DNA from: Oscillospiraceae bacterium
GTDB taxonomy: Bacteria > Bacillota > Clostridia > UBA1381 > UMGS1253
Assembly (NCBI GenBank): GCA_015068725.1
Contig: SVKA01000009.1
Span: forward strand, 1-56,806
Reading direction: 5' to 3'
Length of the DNA stretch: 56,806 nt
The position numbers and the translations under genes are program-made. The notes under the pieces were generated by a model that was given only the letters and a program-made list of their open reading frames with translations, made no database searches and was not told where the DNA came from. The stretch's first letter is position 1. Each line of letters starts with the position of its first letter. Shown here piece by piece: positions 25,122 to 34,434 of the stretch.

Positions 25122-25466
25122 ATGAGTGAGAAAAACAAAGTAGAGGTCAAAATCAGGGGGAGATTTTACACTATTACAGCAAATGAGCCGGAGGAGTATA
25201 TATACAAAATATGCACCTACGTTGACAAAAAAATGAACGAAATAACCCAGATGAATTCACGACTGAGCACGGAGATGGCATCTGTATTAACAGCTATCAA
25301 TGTTGCTGATGATTTTTACAAGGTGCAATCTTCGGAGGACAATCTCAGAAAACAGATACTAAAATATGACGAAGAGGCTGACGGATATGAGAGAAGAATA
25401 AAAGAGCTTGAAAATCAGCTTGCTGAAAAGGATGAGCAGCTCAAAACTTTTCTTGAGCAGTTTTAA
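25122..25466 (+). CDS. zapA: Cell division protein ZapA
   Basis: ZapA bundles FtsZ filaments at the division ring. The 114-residue protein has the N-terminal globular region with KVEVKIRGRFYTI, the helix EEYIYKICTYVDKKMNEI, and a long C-terminal coiled coil (about 62-112, rich in Glu/Lys/Leu) for dimerisation. ATG at 25122 is preceded by AGGAGGGG. It sits between the Nudix gene and the U32 gene, 25 bases from the latter. Confidence 0.88.
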   Translation: MSEKNKVEVKIRGRFYTITANEPEEYIYKICTYVDKKMNEITQMNSRLSTEMASVLTAINVADDFYKVQSSEDNLRKQILKYDEEADGYERRIKELENQLAEKDEQLKTFLEQF

Positions 25467-25491
25467 TATTTTATCGGCTAAGAGGTAGATT

Positions 25492-27597
25492 ATGACACGA
25501 AAAACTAATGCGACCGAGCTTTTATCGCCAGCGGGCAATTTCGAGGCTCTCATAGCAGCCGTACAAAATGGTGCTGACGCAGTATACCTTGGCGGAACTG
25601 CGTTTTCTGCGCGTGCAGGTGCGGGTAATTTTGATGATAATTCGCTTATAGAAGCCGTTAAATATTGTCATGTGCGCGGCGTAAAGGTGTTTGTTACGCT
25701 TAATACGCTTATAAAACAAACCGAGTTTGAAAAAGCGGCAGAGTTTGCGCATTTTTTGCACGAATCGGGCGTCGATGGGATAATAGTTCAGGATGCAGGG
25801 CTTGCTGCATATATATTAGCGTGCGTTCCCGATATCAGACTCCACGGCTCTACACAAATGACCGTTCACAACATAGAGGGTGCAAAAAAGCTTGAGAAGC
25901 TCGGATTTAAACGTGTTGTGCTTGCACGTGAGCTTAGCCTTGAACAAATACGTCAAATCAGGAAGAATACAAACATAGAGCTTGAAATTTTTGTGCACGG
26001 AGCGATATGCTGTTCATATTCGGGACAATGCCTTTTCAGTTCATTCCTTGGTGGACGCAGCGGAAATCGTGGCAGATGCGCTCAGCCGTGCAGACTTTTT
26101 TACGAACTGCAAAAAGATGACAGAGTTTTGAAAAAAGGGTATCTTTTAAGTCCAAAGGATATGTGCCTTTTGGCTTATATGGATGAAATAAAAAAGCTCG
26201 GAATAGAATCGCTCAAAATCGAAGGTCGCTTAAAGCGTCCCGAATATGTGGCAACCGTAACGAAAATTTACAGAAAATATCTTGACAATCCAAAAAAGCC
26301 ACTTAAAGAGGATACGGATGAGCTTTTAAATGCTTTTAACAGAAGCGGTTTTACAGATGCGTATTTTACGGGCAATACGGGCGGGAATATGATGAGTTTT
26401 AATTCGCCGTCAAACATATCGGAGGAAATTTTTAATCCTTATATAAAAAAGACATTTTCAGCGGGGGCGAATTTTAGAAAAACAGACGTCAGTGCATACT
26501 GCACAATCAAATGTGGCGAAAAAATCAGTATGACGCTTTGTGATAGTGATGATAATGCGGTAACGGCGTACGGTGATGTGGCAGAAAAAGCCGACAACAC
26601 ACCGCTTTCTTATGAAAGAGTATATGCTCAGCTTTCAAAATTCGGTTCTGTTCCGTTTAATCTTACAAGCCTTATGATTGATATGGATGAAGACATTAAC
26701 CTTCCTATAAGTGAAATTAACGCCCTTCGAAGAAATGCGTGTGATATGCTTATAAAAGTAAGGGAAAATGCCCATAGAGATACTGCCCGTGCGTGCTCGT
26801 ACGGAGTCATTATAGGAAAAACAGATGAGAACTACTCTCTTTCGGCAGAGGTTTTTACCTATGAGCAGGCAAAGGAGCTGTTAAAGCATGATATAGATAT
26901 ACTTTATGCACCGCGTCATGTTATAGAAAAGCTTGCAGATTATAAAGGCAAAACAAAGCTTGTGACAAAGCTTGAGGCAATCACAAACAACGAAGATGCA
27001 TATAAAAACATACCTACAAATACGGTTATGTGTTCATCGCTTGGATCCGGGCATATACTTTCTGACAAATATGATGTGTTTGGTGATTACAGACTTAATA
27101 TATATAATGAGTCAAGCATAGCATTTTATCTTTCAAACGGTTTTAAAGGCGTAACGTTATCGCCCGAGCTTTCCATAAAGGATATTTGCTCGCTTTCAGA
27201 AAGAGCAAGAAGCGCATGCGGCGTGCTTGTATATGGACACATTCCGCTTATGACTATGAAAAATTGCGTTATAAAGTCGTGTACGGGTAAATGTCAAAAG
27301 GGTAGTGAAGGATTTTATCTTGCGGACAGAAAAAAGGAGCATTTTCCTGTTGTATGCCAAAGTGATTCGTGCACAAATCTTTTGTTAAATCCAAAGCCGA
27401 CATATATGGCAGACAAGCTTGATGACCTTATAAAAATCGGTATAAAAAGTTTTCATTTGATGTTTACGGTAGAAAAACCTGACGAATGTGCACGTATATG
27501 TAATGAATATATACGTGCAATGCGTGGCGAAAAAGTAGAAAACAGTATGGGAGAAAATAATTTTACACGCGCACATTTTTATCGCGGTGTGCTTTAA
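25492..27597 (+). CDS. U32-family protein (RlhA/TrhP-like RNA hydroxylation type)
   Basis: A 701-residue U32 protein with ELLSPAGNFE at the start, GADAVYLGG, and the conserved HGAICCSYSGQC and GNRGRCAQPC cysteine-rich motifs (about residues 165-200). These cysteines fit an iron-sulfur cluster. Historically called peptidases, the long members with an extra C-terminal domain include E. coli RlhA (hydroxylates 23S rRNA C2501) and TrhP (tRNA wobble uridine). A second cysteine set near residue 595-640 (KSCTGKC, DSC) fits the extra domain. Its TAA overlaps the next start by one base (27597). Confidence 0.8.
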   Translation: MTRKTNATELLSPAGNFEALIAAVQNGADAVYLGGTAFSARAGAGNFDDNSLIEAVKYCHVRGVKVFVTLNTLIKQTEFEKAAEFAHFLHESGVDGIIVQDAGLAAYILACVPDIRLHGSTQMTVHNIEGAKKLEKLGFKRVVLARELSLEQIRQIRKNTNIELEIFVHGAICCSYSGQCLFSSFLGGRSGNRGRCAQPCRLFYELQKDDRVLKKGYLLSPKDMCLLAYMDEIKKLGIESLKIEGRLKRPEYVATVTKIYRKYLDNPKKPLKEDTDELLNAFNRSGFTDAYFTGNTGGNMMSFNSPSNISEEIFNPYIKKTFSAGANFRKTDVSAYCTIKCGEKISMTLCDSDDNAVTAYGDVAEKADNTPLSYERVYAQLSKFGSVPFNLTSLMIDMDEDINLPISEINALRRNACDMLIKVRENAHRDTARACSYGVIIGKTDENYSLSAEVFTYEQAKELLKHDIDILYAPRHVIEKLADYKGKTKLVTKLEAITNNEDAYKNIPTNTVMCSSLGSGHILSDKYDVFGDYRLNIYNESSIAFYLSNGFKGVTLSPELSIKDICSLSERARSACGVLVYGHIPLMTMKNCVIKSCTGKCQKGSEGFYLADRKKEHFPVVCQSDSCTNLLLNPKPTYMADKLDDLIKIGIKSFHLMFTVEKPDECARICNEYIRAMRGEKVENSMGENNFTRAHFYRGVL

Positions 27598-27998
27598 TGC
27601 AAAGAAAGGCTATGGATATTTTTATGAGCAAATGGGATAAAATAATTATAGCGGCAATTTTTTGTGTGTGCATACTTTCGATTGTCTTTATCAATGTGTT
27701 TGCATATTCGGATAAGGCTGATAAAGTTATTATCGAAGTTGACGGGCACGAATATGCGCAGTACAGACTAAACGAAATAAGCTCATCTAAAACCATAGAA
27801 ATTGACAACAAATACGGCTATAATAAAATAGAAATATTTCCCGACGGAGCGTGTGTAACAGACGCCGATTGCAGGGACAAACTTGATGTTTTGTCGGGTA
27901 AAATCACCCGAACGGGAGAATATATAGTCTGCCTTCCGCACAGACTTGTAATAAGACTTGAGGGAGGTGGCACATATGCAGATGCAGTGGCGTACTAA
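27597..27998 (+). CDS. NusG domain II-containing protein
   Basis: A 133-residue protein with one N-terminal membrane segment (about 15-37) and an extracytoplasmic NusG-II-like beta domain (residues 45-130, with IEVDGHEYAQYRL and IEIFPDGACV). The ending CRDKLDVLSG and ICLPHRLVIRL is typical of the family. Despite its name it is not the transcription factor NusG. In Clostridia it is commonly paired with the Gx transporter, as here. Start ATG at 27597 overlaps the preceding stop codon (TAATG), so the two are coupled. Function is unknown. Confidence 0.78.
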   Translation: MQRKAMDIFMSKWDKIIIAAIFCVCILSIVFINVFAYSDKADKVIIEVDGHEYAQYRLNEISSSKTIEIDNKYGYNKIEIFPDGACVTDADCRDKLDVLSGKITRTGEYIVCLPHRLVIRLEGGGTYADAVAY

Positions 27999-28497
27999 AA
28001 GGCTTGTTTTATCATCAATTTTAATAGCGCTTGGCATAGGGCTTCAGATTGCAGAAAGTATGTTTTTTATCCCCATAAACATCCCGGGGGGCAAGCTTGG
28101 CCTTGCAAATATTGTAACTGTTGTAATTCTTTATCTATTTGATGCCAAAACCGCCTTTGTTTGTGCAGTTTTGCGCTCGTTTTTAGGCAGCATATTATAC
28201 GGTGGAGTAACAAGTGCGGTTTATAGCGTGTCGGGTGCGGTGTTTGCGTGGCTTATGATGGCTATATCAAAGCGTATGTCAAATGGTAATCTCACGCAAA
28301 TCGGCGTAAGTGTAATAGGCGCCTTTTCTCACAATGCGGCGCAGGTTTTTGTGGCATCTGTTGTACTTTCAAACGTATGGATTTTTACATATTTGCCAAT
28401 ACTTGGAGTAGCGTCTTGTATAACGGGCGTATTTACGGGTTATGGTGCGCGTTATGCAGTAAAGTATCTTGAAAAAACAGGCTTGTGCAGAAAATAG
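27976..28497 (+). CDS. Gx-type transporter / Hpre_diP_synt_I family membrane protein
   Basis: A 173-residue protein with about five helices, including GIGLQIAESMFFIP, PGGKLGLANIVTVV and FVCAVLRSFLGSILYGG. This family is labelled heptaprenyl diphosphate synthase component I, but the fold looks like an ECF-transporter S-component, so transport of a small molecule is more likely. Start at 27976 is chosen because GGGAGGTGG lies just before it; the frame is open further up. It overlaps the end of the NusG-II gene by 23 bases. The pair may act together. Confidence 0.78.
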   Translation: MQMQWRTKRLVLSSILIALGIGLQIAESMFFIPINIPGGKLGLANIVTVVILYLFDAKTAFVCAVLRSFLGSILYGGVTSAVYSVSGAVFAWLMMAISKRMSNGNLTQIGVSVIGAFSHNAAQVFVASVVLSNVWIFTYLPILGVASCITGVFTGYGARYAVKYLEKTGLCRK

Positions 28498-28522
28498 ATA
28501 AACAAGTACATGGGGGAAAAAG

Positions 28523-29092
28523 ATGAAAAAAATTGTTCTTGCATCAGCATCACCAAGAAGGCGCGAACTGCTTGAGCAGTCGGGCTTTGAATTTGATATT
28601 ATAGTAAGTGATGCAGATGAAAATATAAACGTTTGTGACGCTGCGCTTATGGTTCGCGAGCTTGCGCTTTTAAAAGCGGGCGACGTTGCAAAAAAGGTTG
28701 AAAAAAACCGTCTTGTAATCGGTGCTGACACGGTTGTATGCATAGATGGTGAAGTGCTTGGCAAGCCAAAGGATGAAAGCGATGCCGAGAGGATGCTTAG
28801 TCTGCTTTCGGCAAGGGAGCATCAGGTGTATACAGGTGTGTGCATTATCGATTCCGGTACGGGCAAAGCAGTTTGCAAAAGTGAGTGCACGGACATAGTT
28901 TTTAAAGAGCTTACAAACGAGCAGATACAAGAGTATATTGCTACAGGTGAGCCTATGGATAAAGCAGGAGCGTATGCAATCCAGGGCGGTGCACAAGATT
29001 TCGTCCAATGCATTGACGGAAGCTTTGATAATGTTGTAGGACTTCCGGTTGAGCTTGTAAAAGAAATCATAGAAACCGAGTTTTCTGATTAA
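28523..29092 (+). CDS. maf: Maf family nucleoside triphosphate pyrophosphatase
   Basis: Maf proteins hydrolyse dTTP/UTP or m7GTP and are linked to septum formation. The 189-residue protein starts IVLASASPRRRELLEQ, has VIGADTVVCIDG, and HQVYTGVCII, the three signature segments. Length is normal. ATG follows GGGGG. In Bacillus maf also precedes the mreBCD-minCD genes, and the same order holds here. Which nucleotide it prefers cannot be told. Confidence 0.92.
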   Translation: MKKIVLASASPRRRELLEQSGFEFDIIVSDADENINVCDAALMVRELALLKAGDVAKKVEKNRLVIGADTVVCIDGEVLGKPKDESDAERMLSLLSAREHQVYTGVCIIDSGTGKAVCKSECTDIVFKELTNEQIQEYIATGEPMDKAGAYAIQGGAQDFVQCIDGSFDNVVGLPVELVKEIIETEFSD

Positions 29093-29148
29093 AATAGAAA
29101 TAAAAACGACTAAAAAAGACAGACAAAATAAAAAGGAGAATAAACATC

Positions 29149-30162
29149 ATGGCATTTTTTGTAAAAGACATCGGTATTGACCTTGGAACAGCCAATACCT
29201 TGGTACACGTCAGAGGTAAGGGAATAGTTGTAAGAGAGCCGTCAGTTGTAGCGATTGATAAAACAACAAACAAGGTTTTGGCGGTTGGAAACAATGCGAA
29301 GGATATGATTGGCAGAACGCCGGGCAACATTGTTGCAATACGTCCTATGAAGGATGGCGTCATTGCTAATTTTGACATAACACAGTCAATGCTTAAAAAC
29401 TTTATAAAAGCGGTAAATTCATCAGGCTCAATAGTAAAACCGAGAGTTGTCGTATGTGTTCCGTCGGGAATTACAGAGGTAGAGAAAAGAGCGGTTGAAG
29501 AGGCCGTAATATCTTCGGGCGCGCGCGAGGCATATCTTATGGAAGAGCCGATGGCGGCAGCGATTGGCGCAGGACTACCTGTTGGAGAGCCGACGGGCAG
29601 TATGGTTGTCGATATTGGTGGCGGAACGAGCGAGGTTGCAGTGATTTCGCTTGGTGGTATCGTTACAAGCAAGTCGGTACGCGTAGCGGGCGATGCACTC
29701 GACGGTGCGATTGTTGCGTATATTAAAAAAGAATACAATCTTATGATAGGCGACAGAACAGGTGAGCAGATTAAGCTTACTATCGGCTCGGCATATCCTG
29801 CGGAAACAGAAAAAGAGATGGATGTTCGCGGACGCGACCTTATGACAGGCCTTCCGAAAAATATAAGAATAACACAAGAAGAAATTCGTCAGGCACTCTG
29901 TGAGCCAATTTTGGCTATTATAGATGCGATAAAGCTTACACTTGAAAAGACACCGCCCGAGCTTTCGAGCGATGTTATGGATAGAGGTATCACGATTACG
30001 GGTGGCGGTGCGCTTATTGAAGGACTTGACAAGCTTATTGAGCAGGAAACGGGAATACCTGTATCGATAGCCGAGTCACCGCTTGATTGTGTAGCGCTTG
30101 GAACAGGTAAGGTTTTAGAAGAACTTGAAATGCTTAAAAGGGTGCTTGTCAATTCCAGATAG
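29149..30162 (+). CDS. mreB: Rod shape-determining protein MreB
   Basis: MreB is the actin-like filament that directs lateral wall synthesis. The 337-residue protein has the ATPase motifs [13 protein letters not shown] (phosphate 1), [13 protein letters not shown] (phosphate 2) and [15 protein letters not shown], and a C-terminal ITGGGALI adenosine motif. The length is typical. AAAGGAG precedes the ATG at 29149. First of the mreB-C-D-PBP2 set. Membrane binding via the usual loop is expected, but the N-terminal amphipathic helix is not obvious. Confidence 0.97.
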   Translation: MAFFVKDIGIDLGTANTLVHVRGKGIVVREPSVVAIDKTTNKVLAVGNNAKDMIGRTPGNIVAIRPMKDGVIANFDITQSMLKNFIKAVNSSGSIVKPRVVVCVPSGITEVEKRAVEEAVISSGAREAYLMEEPMAAAIGAGLPVGEPTGSMVVDIGGGTSEVAVISLGGIVTSKSVRVAGDALDGAIVAYIKKEYNLMIGDRTGEQIKLTIGSAYPAETEKEMDVRGRDLMTGLPKNIRITQEEIRQALCEPILAIIDAIKLTLEKTPPELSSDVMDRGITITGGGALIEGLDKLIEQETGIPVSIAESPLDCVALGTGKVLEELEMLKRVLVNSR

Positions 30163-30192
30163 TAATGTATTATTGTGAGGTTTGAAGGTAAT

Positions 30193-31047
30193 ATGGATTT
30201 TTTTGAAAAACATAAAAGACTTTCGGTTGTTATTATTTCAGTGTTGGTGGTCATATTTTTGATGATTGCTTCGGCACTTGCAAAGGATAAGTCTTTTATA
30301 GCCAAAAATGTATTTAATACGCTTGTTACACCCGTTCAGGAATGTGTAACTACTGTAACGCACGGCGTTGGAGGCTTTTTTGAATTTATATCTGAAATGA
30401 AGGACTATAAAGCTGAAAATACAAGACTTGCCAAACAAAACGCCGAGCTTGAAAGAAAGTACAGAGGTGCGCAGGATTATAAAGCGGAAAACGAAAGACT
30501 GCTTGGACTACTTGATATAAAAAACAATGAATTTGCACCAATGAATACCACCGGAGCAAAGATTGTAGGCTGGGGCAGCGATAACTGGTTTAATTATTAT
30601 ACGATTGACAAAGGCTCGCTTGACGGAATAACAAAAAACAGTATGGTTGTTACAGACGAGGGGCTTGTCGGCAAGGTTAATGAGGTAGGTCTTAACTGGT
30701 CAATCGTAATAACCATTATAGATGCATCATCCTCGGTAGGTGCGCGTGTTGTGCGAACGGGTGATGTAGCATTGGTTGTGGGTGATAATGCCTACGAAAA
30801 AAATGGACTTTGCAAGATGACTTTTATTAATAAAGAATCACAAATCGTAGTGGGAGATATCGTTGAAACATCGGGCCTTGGGGGCGTATACGCACAGGGT
30901 ATTGCAATCGGGCGAGTGCGCGATATTGTCGACGACTCTACGGGTGTAACAAGGCATGCGATTATAGAGCCACTTGTCGATTTAAGAAGCGTACACCACG
31001 TTCTTGTTGTGCTTGACAGTACGCAGAACAATGGAGTTAATGAGTAA
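30193..31047 (+). CDS. mreC: Rod shape-determining protein MreC
   Basis: MreC is a bitopic membrane protein linking MreB filaments to PBP2 outside the cell. The chosen ATG at 30193, with GAAGGT just before it, gives 284 residues; an upstream GTG at 30175 lacks a ribosome binding site. Residues 10-32 form the single membrane helix, then a coiled coil (about 68-105), and then beta-barrels with VGWGSDNWFNYYTIDKGS and the RSVHHVLVV-like end. It starts 30 bases after mreB, followed by mreD. Confidence 0.93.
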   Translation: MDFFEKHKRLSVVIISVLVVIFLMIASALAKDKSFIAKNVFNTLVTPVQECVTTVTHGVGGFFEFISEMKDYKAENTRLAKQNAELERKYRGAQDYKAENERLLGLLDIKNNEFAPMNTTGAKIVGWGSDNWFNYYTIDKGSLDGITKNSMVVTDEGLVGKVNEVGLNWSIVITIIDASSSVGARVVRTGDVALVVGDNAYEKNGLCKMTFINKESQIVVGDIVETSGLGGVYAQGIAIGRVRDIVDDSTGVTRHAIIEPLVDLRSVHHVLVVLDSTQNNGVNE

Positions 31048-31077
31048 TTTTTTGTCAAAGCGCTCAAGGGGGAAACG

Positions 31078-31563
31078 ATGAAAATTTTGCGGCTTTTAAT
31101 ATTTACCTTTATAATATTTCTTGTGCAGACGACTACACTAAAATATTTTTCAGTAGCCGGCATTATATCAAATCTTATGCTCGTAATGCCGCTGTGCTTT
31201 GCTCTTTTAAAGACAGAATTTGTGTGGGCGGTTATATACGGCTTGTTATGCGGAATACTGCTCGACTGCGCCTCCGGGACAGTTTTTGGGCTGCACGCAC
31301 TTTTATGCACGCTTTCTGCGGCGCTATGCAGCTTTATAAACAAGCTTTATTTTAAAGGAACCTACCTTGTGAGCATGTTGTTTGTGTTTGTTTTTGGTTT
31401 GCTCTATGAGGTGCTTTATTATGCGGCGACCTTTGCGCCGTATTACAACGCTTCAATGTTTAATGTGTTATCATCTTTGCTGATTGCAGCAATTTATAAT
31501 GCGGCTTTGGCACCTTTGATATTTTTTGTAATGAAACGCATTTATCCGATTGAAGAGGATTGA
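31078..31563 (+). CDS. mreD: Rod shape-determining protein MreD
   Basis: MreD is a small polytopic partner of MreC. The 161-residue protein has about five hydrophobic segments and the conserved GLLCGILLDCASG motif (about 58-70), which is family-typical. Start ATG at 31078 follows GGGGG. Sequence conservation of MreD is low, so the call depends on the helix pattern and position between mreC and PBP2. Confidence 0.9.
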   Translation: MKILRLLIFTFIIFLVQTTTLKYFSVAGIISNLMLVMPLCFALLKTEFVWAVIYGLLCGILLDCASGTVFGLHALLCTLSAALCSFINKLYFKGTYLVSMLFVFVFGLLYEVLYYAATFAPYYNASMFNVLSSLLIAAIYNAALAPLIFFVMKRIYPIEED

Positions 31564-31596
31564 TTATATGTGCGTTTAAACTAAGGCGGTGATGCT

Positions 31597-33696
31597 TTGC
31601 AAGGCTTTAACAGTAAAAAAACAGATACGACGCGGCTTAAGGTTTATGCCGCCTTTATTGGTGTAATAGTTTGCATTATTGTATGCAGACTGTTTTGGAT
31701 GCAGATTGTAATGGGAAATACATATGCCGAGCGTGCAGAGCAAAAACAAATGCGCTCAGTTGCCGTGAAAGCACCGCGTGGCGAGATTGTAGACAGATAT
31801 GGAAAGCCGTTTGTAATAAACAAAACGGGATATTCTATTCAAATTCAAAAAACAAATCTTAAAAATGATGAATTTAACGAAATGCTTTTGAAGATATACA
31901 AGACTATTTCAGAGCATGGTGAAGGGGTTTTTGAAACTCTTCCGATAGAAGGTTTTCCTTTAAGATACACTTTCGCAGATGAGTATGAAGATGAGGATGT
32001 TTCAAAAGCACAAAATGCTGAAAAAAAGTGGAAAAAATCGCTTGATTATAACGAAAATATTACGGCAGAAGAAGCTTTTTTGAAGCTTAGAAATCGTTAC
32101 ACAATAGATGAGTCTTATACTGATGAAGATGCACTTAAAATTGTAGCATTGCGTTATGAAATGGAGATGCGCTTATTTTCTGTAAGCACGCCTTTTACAG
32201 TAGCGTCGGACGTTGATATGGAGCTTGTAACAAAGTTTAAAGAAAAGCAATCAGAGTATCCTTGTATCAATGTTATCACGGAGTATGTGCGCGAATATGC
32301 GCAGGGAAATATTGCATCGCATTTGCTTGGACGTATTGGTAAAATGTCGGCAGAGGAGTATGCCGAATTAAAAACTCAGGGCTATAAAATGAATGACGAG
32401 ATTGGCAAGCAGGGTATAGAAAAAGAGTTTGAAACGTATTTAAAGGGCACTGACGGATATACAAGTCTTATCCAGACGCCAAACGGCTTTGAAGTACAGC
32501 CCGAGTCGGGCAAAGAGGCTGTGCCCGGCAATTATGTTGTACTTACGATAGATTCGAGTCTCCAAAAAACTCTTGAACGTGCACTGTCAAGAACAATTTA
32601 TGATATACGAAGCCGCGGGGGCGAGCCATCGGCAAAATCAGGCGGTGATGCGTACTGTGGCGCTGCAGTCGTGATGAATCCGCAAAATGGCGAAATACTT
32701 GCGATGGCTTCCTGGCCAACGTTTAATCTTGCAACATTTAATGAAGATTATAAAAACCTTTTAAATGATAAAAACAAGCCTATGTGGAACAGAGCCATAA
32801 GCGGAACGTATCCACCGGGCTCGACGTTTAAAATGCTTACATCGATTGCCGCTCTTGAAACGGGCATAATAACACCGCAAACGATAATAAATGACGAAGG
32901 TGTTTATAAACACTATACGGATTATCAGCCAAAATGCTGGATATGGACAAAAACAAGACAGACTCACGGCGAGCAAAACGTATCTCAGGCACTTGCAAAT
33001 TCGTGTAACTATTTCTATTATGAGGTAGGACGTCAGATGGGCATAGAAACGCTCAATGAGTATGCAAAAATGTTTGGCTTTGGACAAAAAACGGGGATAG
33101 AGCTTTCCGCAGAGGAGGAAAAAGGACGTATTGCAGGACCTGAGGACAGAGAAAAATATAAAATGGGGCAATGGCGCGGTGGTGATACGCTTCAGGCGTC
33201 AATCGGTCAGTCGGAAAATCTGTTCACGCCACTTCAAATAGCCAATTATGTATCTACACTTATAAATGGTGGCACACGTTACAGACCACATCTTGTAAAG
33301 ACAATTCGTTCGCCGATAGATGGCAGCATAGTTTATGAAACTCAGTCCGAGATTTTGGGGCAGGTAAGTATGAAACGTGAAAATTTGCATGCGGTGCTTG
33401 AGGGAATGCTTGGTGTTACCGAAAATGGTACAGCAAGCTCTGCATTCAAGGAATATCCAATAAAAGTGGGCGGCAAAACCGGTTCAGCACAGGTTGCGAC
33501 AGGCTCTGACAACGGAGTGTTTGTAGGCTTTGCACCATACGACAATCCACAGATTGCGGTTGCGGTTGTGGTTGAACACGGAAACAGCGGCGGCGATGTT
33601 GTGCCGATAGTAAAAGCAGTGTTTGATGAATATTTTAATAACTATGCAGATGTGCAAAGTGATATAAAAAATCTGACAGGGCAGCTTTTGCCCTGA
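31597..33696 (+). CDS. mrdA: Penicillin-binding protein 2, elongasome transpeptidase
   Basis: PBP2 is the class B transpeptidase that cross-links lateral-wall peptidoglycan. The 699-residue protein has one N-terminal membrane helix (about 13-35), the pedestal domain with KAPRGEIVDRYGKPF, and the penicillin-binding domain with Ser409 in STFK, Ser469 in SCN, and Lys627 in KTGS. A charged region of about 80 residues (about 115-195) in the pedestal is common in Clostridia. Start is TTG at 31597 with AAGGCGGTGA upstream; no in-frame ATG fits better. It follows mreD by 33 bases and precedes minC by 22. Confidence 0.95.
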   Translation: MQGFNSKKTDTTRLKVYAAFIGVIVCIIVCRLFWMQIVMGNTYAERAEQKQMRSVAVKAPRGEIVDRYGKPFVINKTGYSIQIQKTNLKNDEFNEMLLKIYKTISEHGEGVFETLPIEGFPLRYTFADEYEDEDVSKAQNAEKKWKKSLDYNENITAEEAFLKLRNRYTIDESYTDEDALKIVALRYEMEMRLFSVSTPFTVASDVDMELVTKFKEKQSEYPCINVITEYVREYAQGNIASHLLGRIGKMSAEEYAELKTQGYKMNDEIGKQGIEKEFETYLKGTDGYTSLIQTPNGFEVQPESGKEAVPGNYVVLTIDSSLQKTLERALSRTIYDIRSRGGEPSAKSGGDAYCGAAVVMNPQNGEILAMASWPTFNLATFNEDYKNLLNDKNKPMWNRAISGTYPPGSTFKMLTSIAALETGIITPQTIINDEGVYKHYTDYQPKCWIWTKTRQTHGEQNVSQALANSCNYFYYEVGRQMGIETLNEYAKMFGFGQKTGIELSAEEEKGRIAGPEDREKYKMGQWRGGDTLQASIGQSENLFTPLQIANYVSTLINGGTRYRPHLVKTIRSPIDGSIVYETQSEILGQVSMKRENLHAVLEGMLGVTENGTASSAFKEYPIKVGGKTGSAQVATGSDNGVFVGFAPYDNPQIAVAVVVEHGNSGGDVVPIVKAVFDEYFNNYADVQSDIKNLTGQLLP

Positions 33697-33718
33697 TAAA
33701 ACGAAGGGAGTTTTTGGT

Positions 33719-34348
33719 TTGTCTACAAATGAAATAATAAGGCTTAAAGGAATCAAGGATGGCGTTATGGTAATTGTCGGCGAGGGTGAATTTGACGACA
33801 TTTTAACGCAGACAACGGAAAAAATAGGTGAGGTAACTGACTTTTTTACAGAAGACGGTGGAAAAGTAGTTTTTAGCGGAGCAAACATCGATTCTGTAAA
33901 CAAAATAAAGCTTGAACAAGAGATTTGCAGTCTTTTGTCCGATAAGGTTGAAATTATATACGAAGAAAGCGAAGATTCGTATTATGAAAAAATGATACCA
34001 CCGGCAGAAAGAAGCAAATTTCATTACGGAACACTAAGAAGCGGCCAAACGATAAAATCGCTTGGAAATCTTGTCGTTGTGGGCGATGTAAATCCTGGTG
34101 CAGAGCTTATTGCGGTTGGTAATATTGTAGTTATGGGCGTTTTGCGCGGAACAGTTCATGCAGGCTGCGATGGCGACAGAGAAGCGACGGTATCAGCGGC
34201 GAGAATGTCTCCTACACAGATACGCATTGCCGATATTATTACAAGACCGCCCGATGGCGAGGTAGCAACGGAGTGGCTTCCGGAAATTGCATATATTCAC
34301 GAAGGAAACATATACATTGACGGCTACTTATCAAAAAAAATCCAATAA
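33719..34348 (+). CDS. minC: Septum site-determining protein MinC
   Basis: MinC inhibits FtsZ assembly away from midcell. The 209-residue protein has a variable N-terminal domain (1-100) and a C-terminal beta-helix with RSGQTIKSLGNLVVVGDVNPGAE split over two turns and a MGVLRGTVHAGCDGD segment, both hallmarks of MinC_C. Start TTG at 33719 follows AAGGGAG. It is transcribed with mreBCD and PBP2, but minD has an extra promoter of its own downstream. Confidence 0.93.
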   Translation: MSTNEIIRLKGIKDGVMVIVGEGEFDDILTQTTEKIGEVTDFFTEDGGKVVFSGANIDSVNKIKLEQEICSLLSDKVEIIYEESEDSYYEKMIPPAERSKFHYGTLRSGQTIKSLGNLVVVGDVNPGAELIAVGNIVVMGVLRGTVHAGCDGDREATVSAARMSPTQIRIADIITRPPDGEVATEWLPEIAYIHEGNIYIDGYLSKKIQ

Positions 34349-34353
34349 AATTG

Positions 34354-34382
34354 TAGACTTGAAAAAAATCATGTGTTATACT
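34354..34382 (+). promoter_or_regulatory. Internal promoter before minD
   Basis: TAGACT (34354-34359), 17-base spacer, TATACT (34377-34382), 53 bases before minD. It would let minDE and mgsA be expressed apart from minC and PBP2. Confidence 0.5.
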
Positions 34383-34434
34383 AATATTAGTTGTGAAATT
34401 TATTGATATTTTTACATAGGAGGAAAGTTTTATT

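Noticed and set aside
27597-27998. Transcription factor NusG
   Set aside because: The protein has an N-terminal membrane helix and only the domain II-like part; it lacks the NGN domain and KOW of true NusG.
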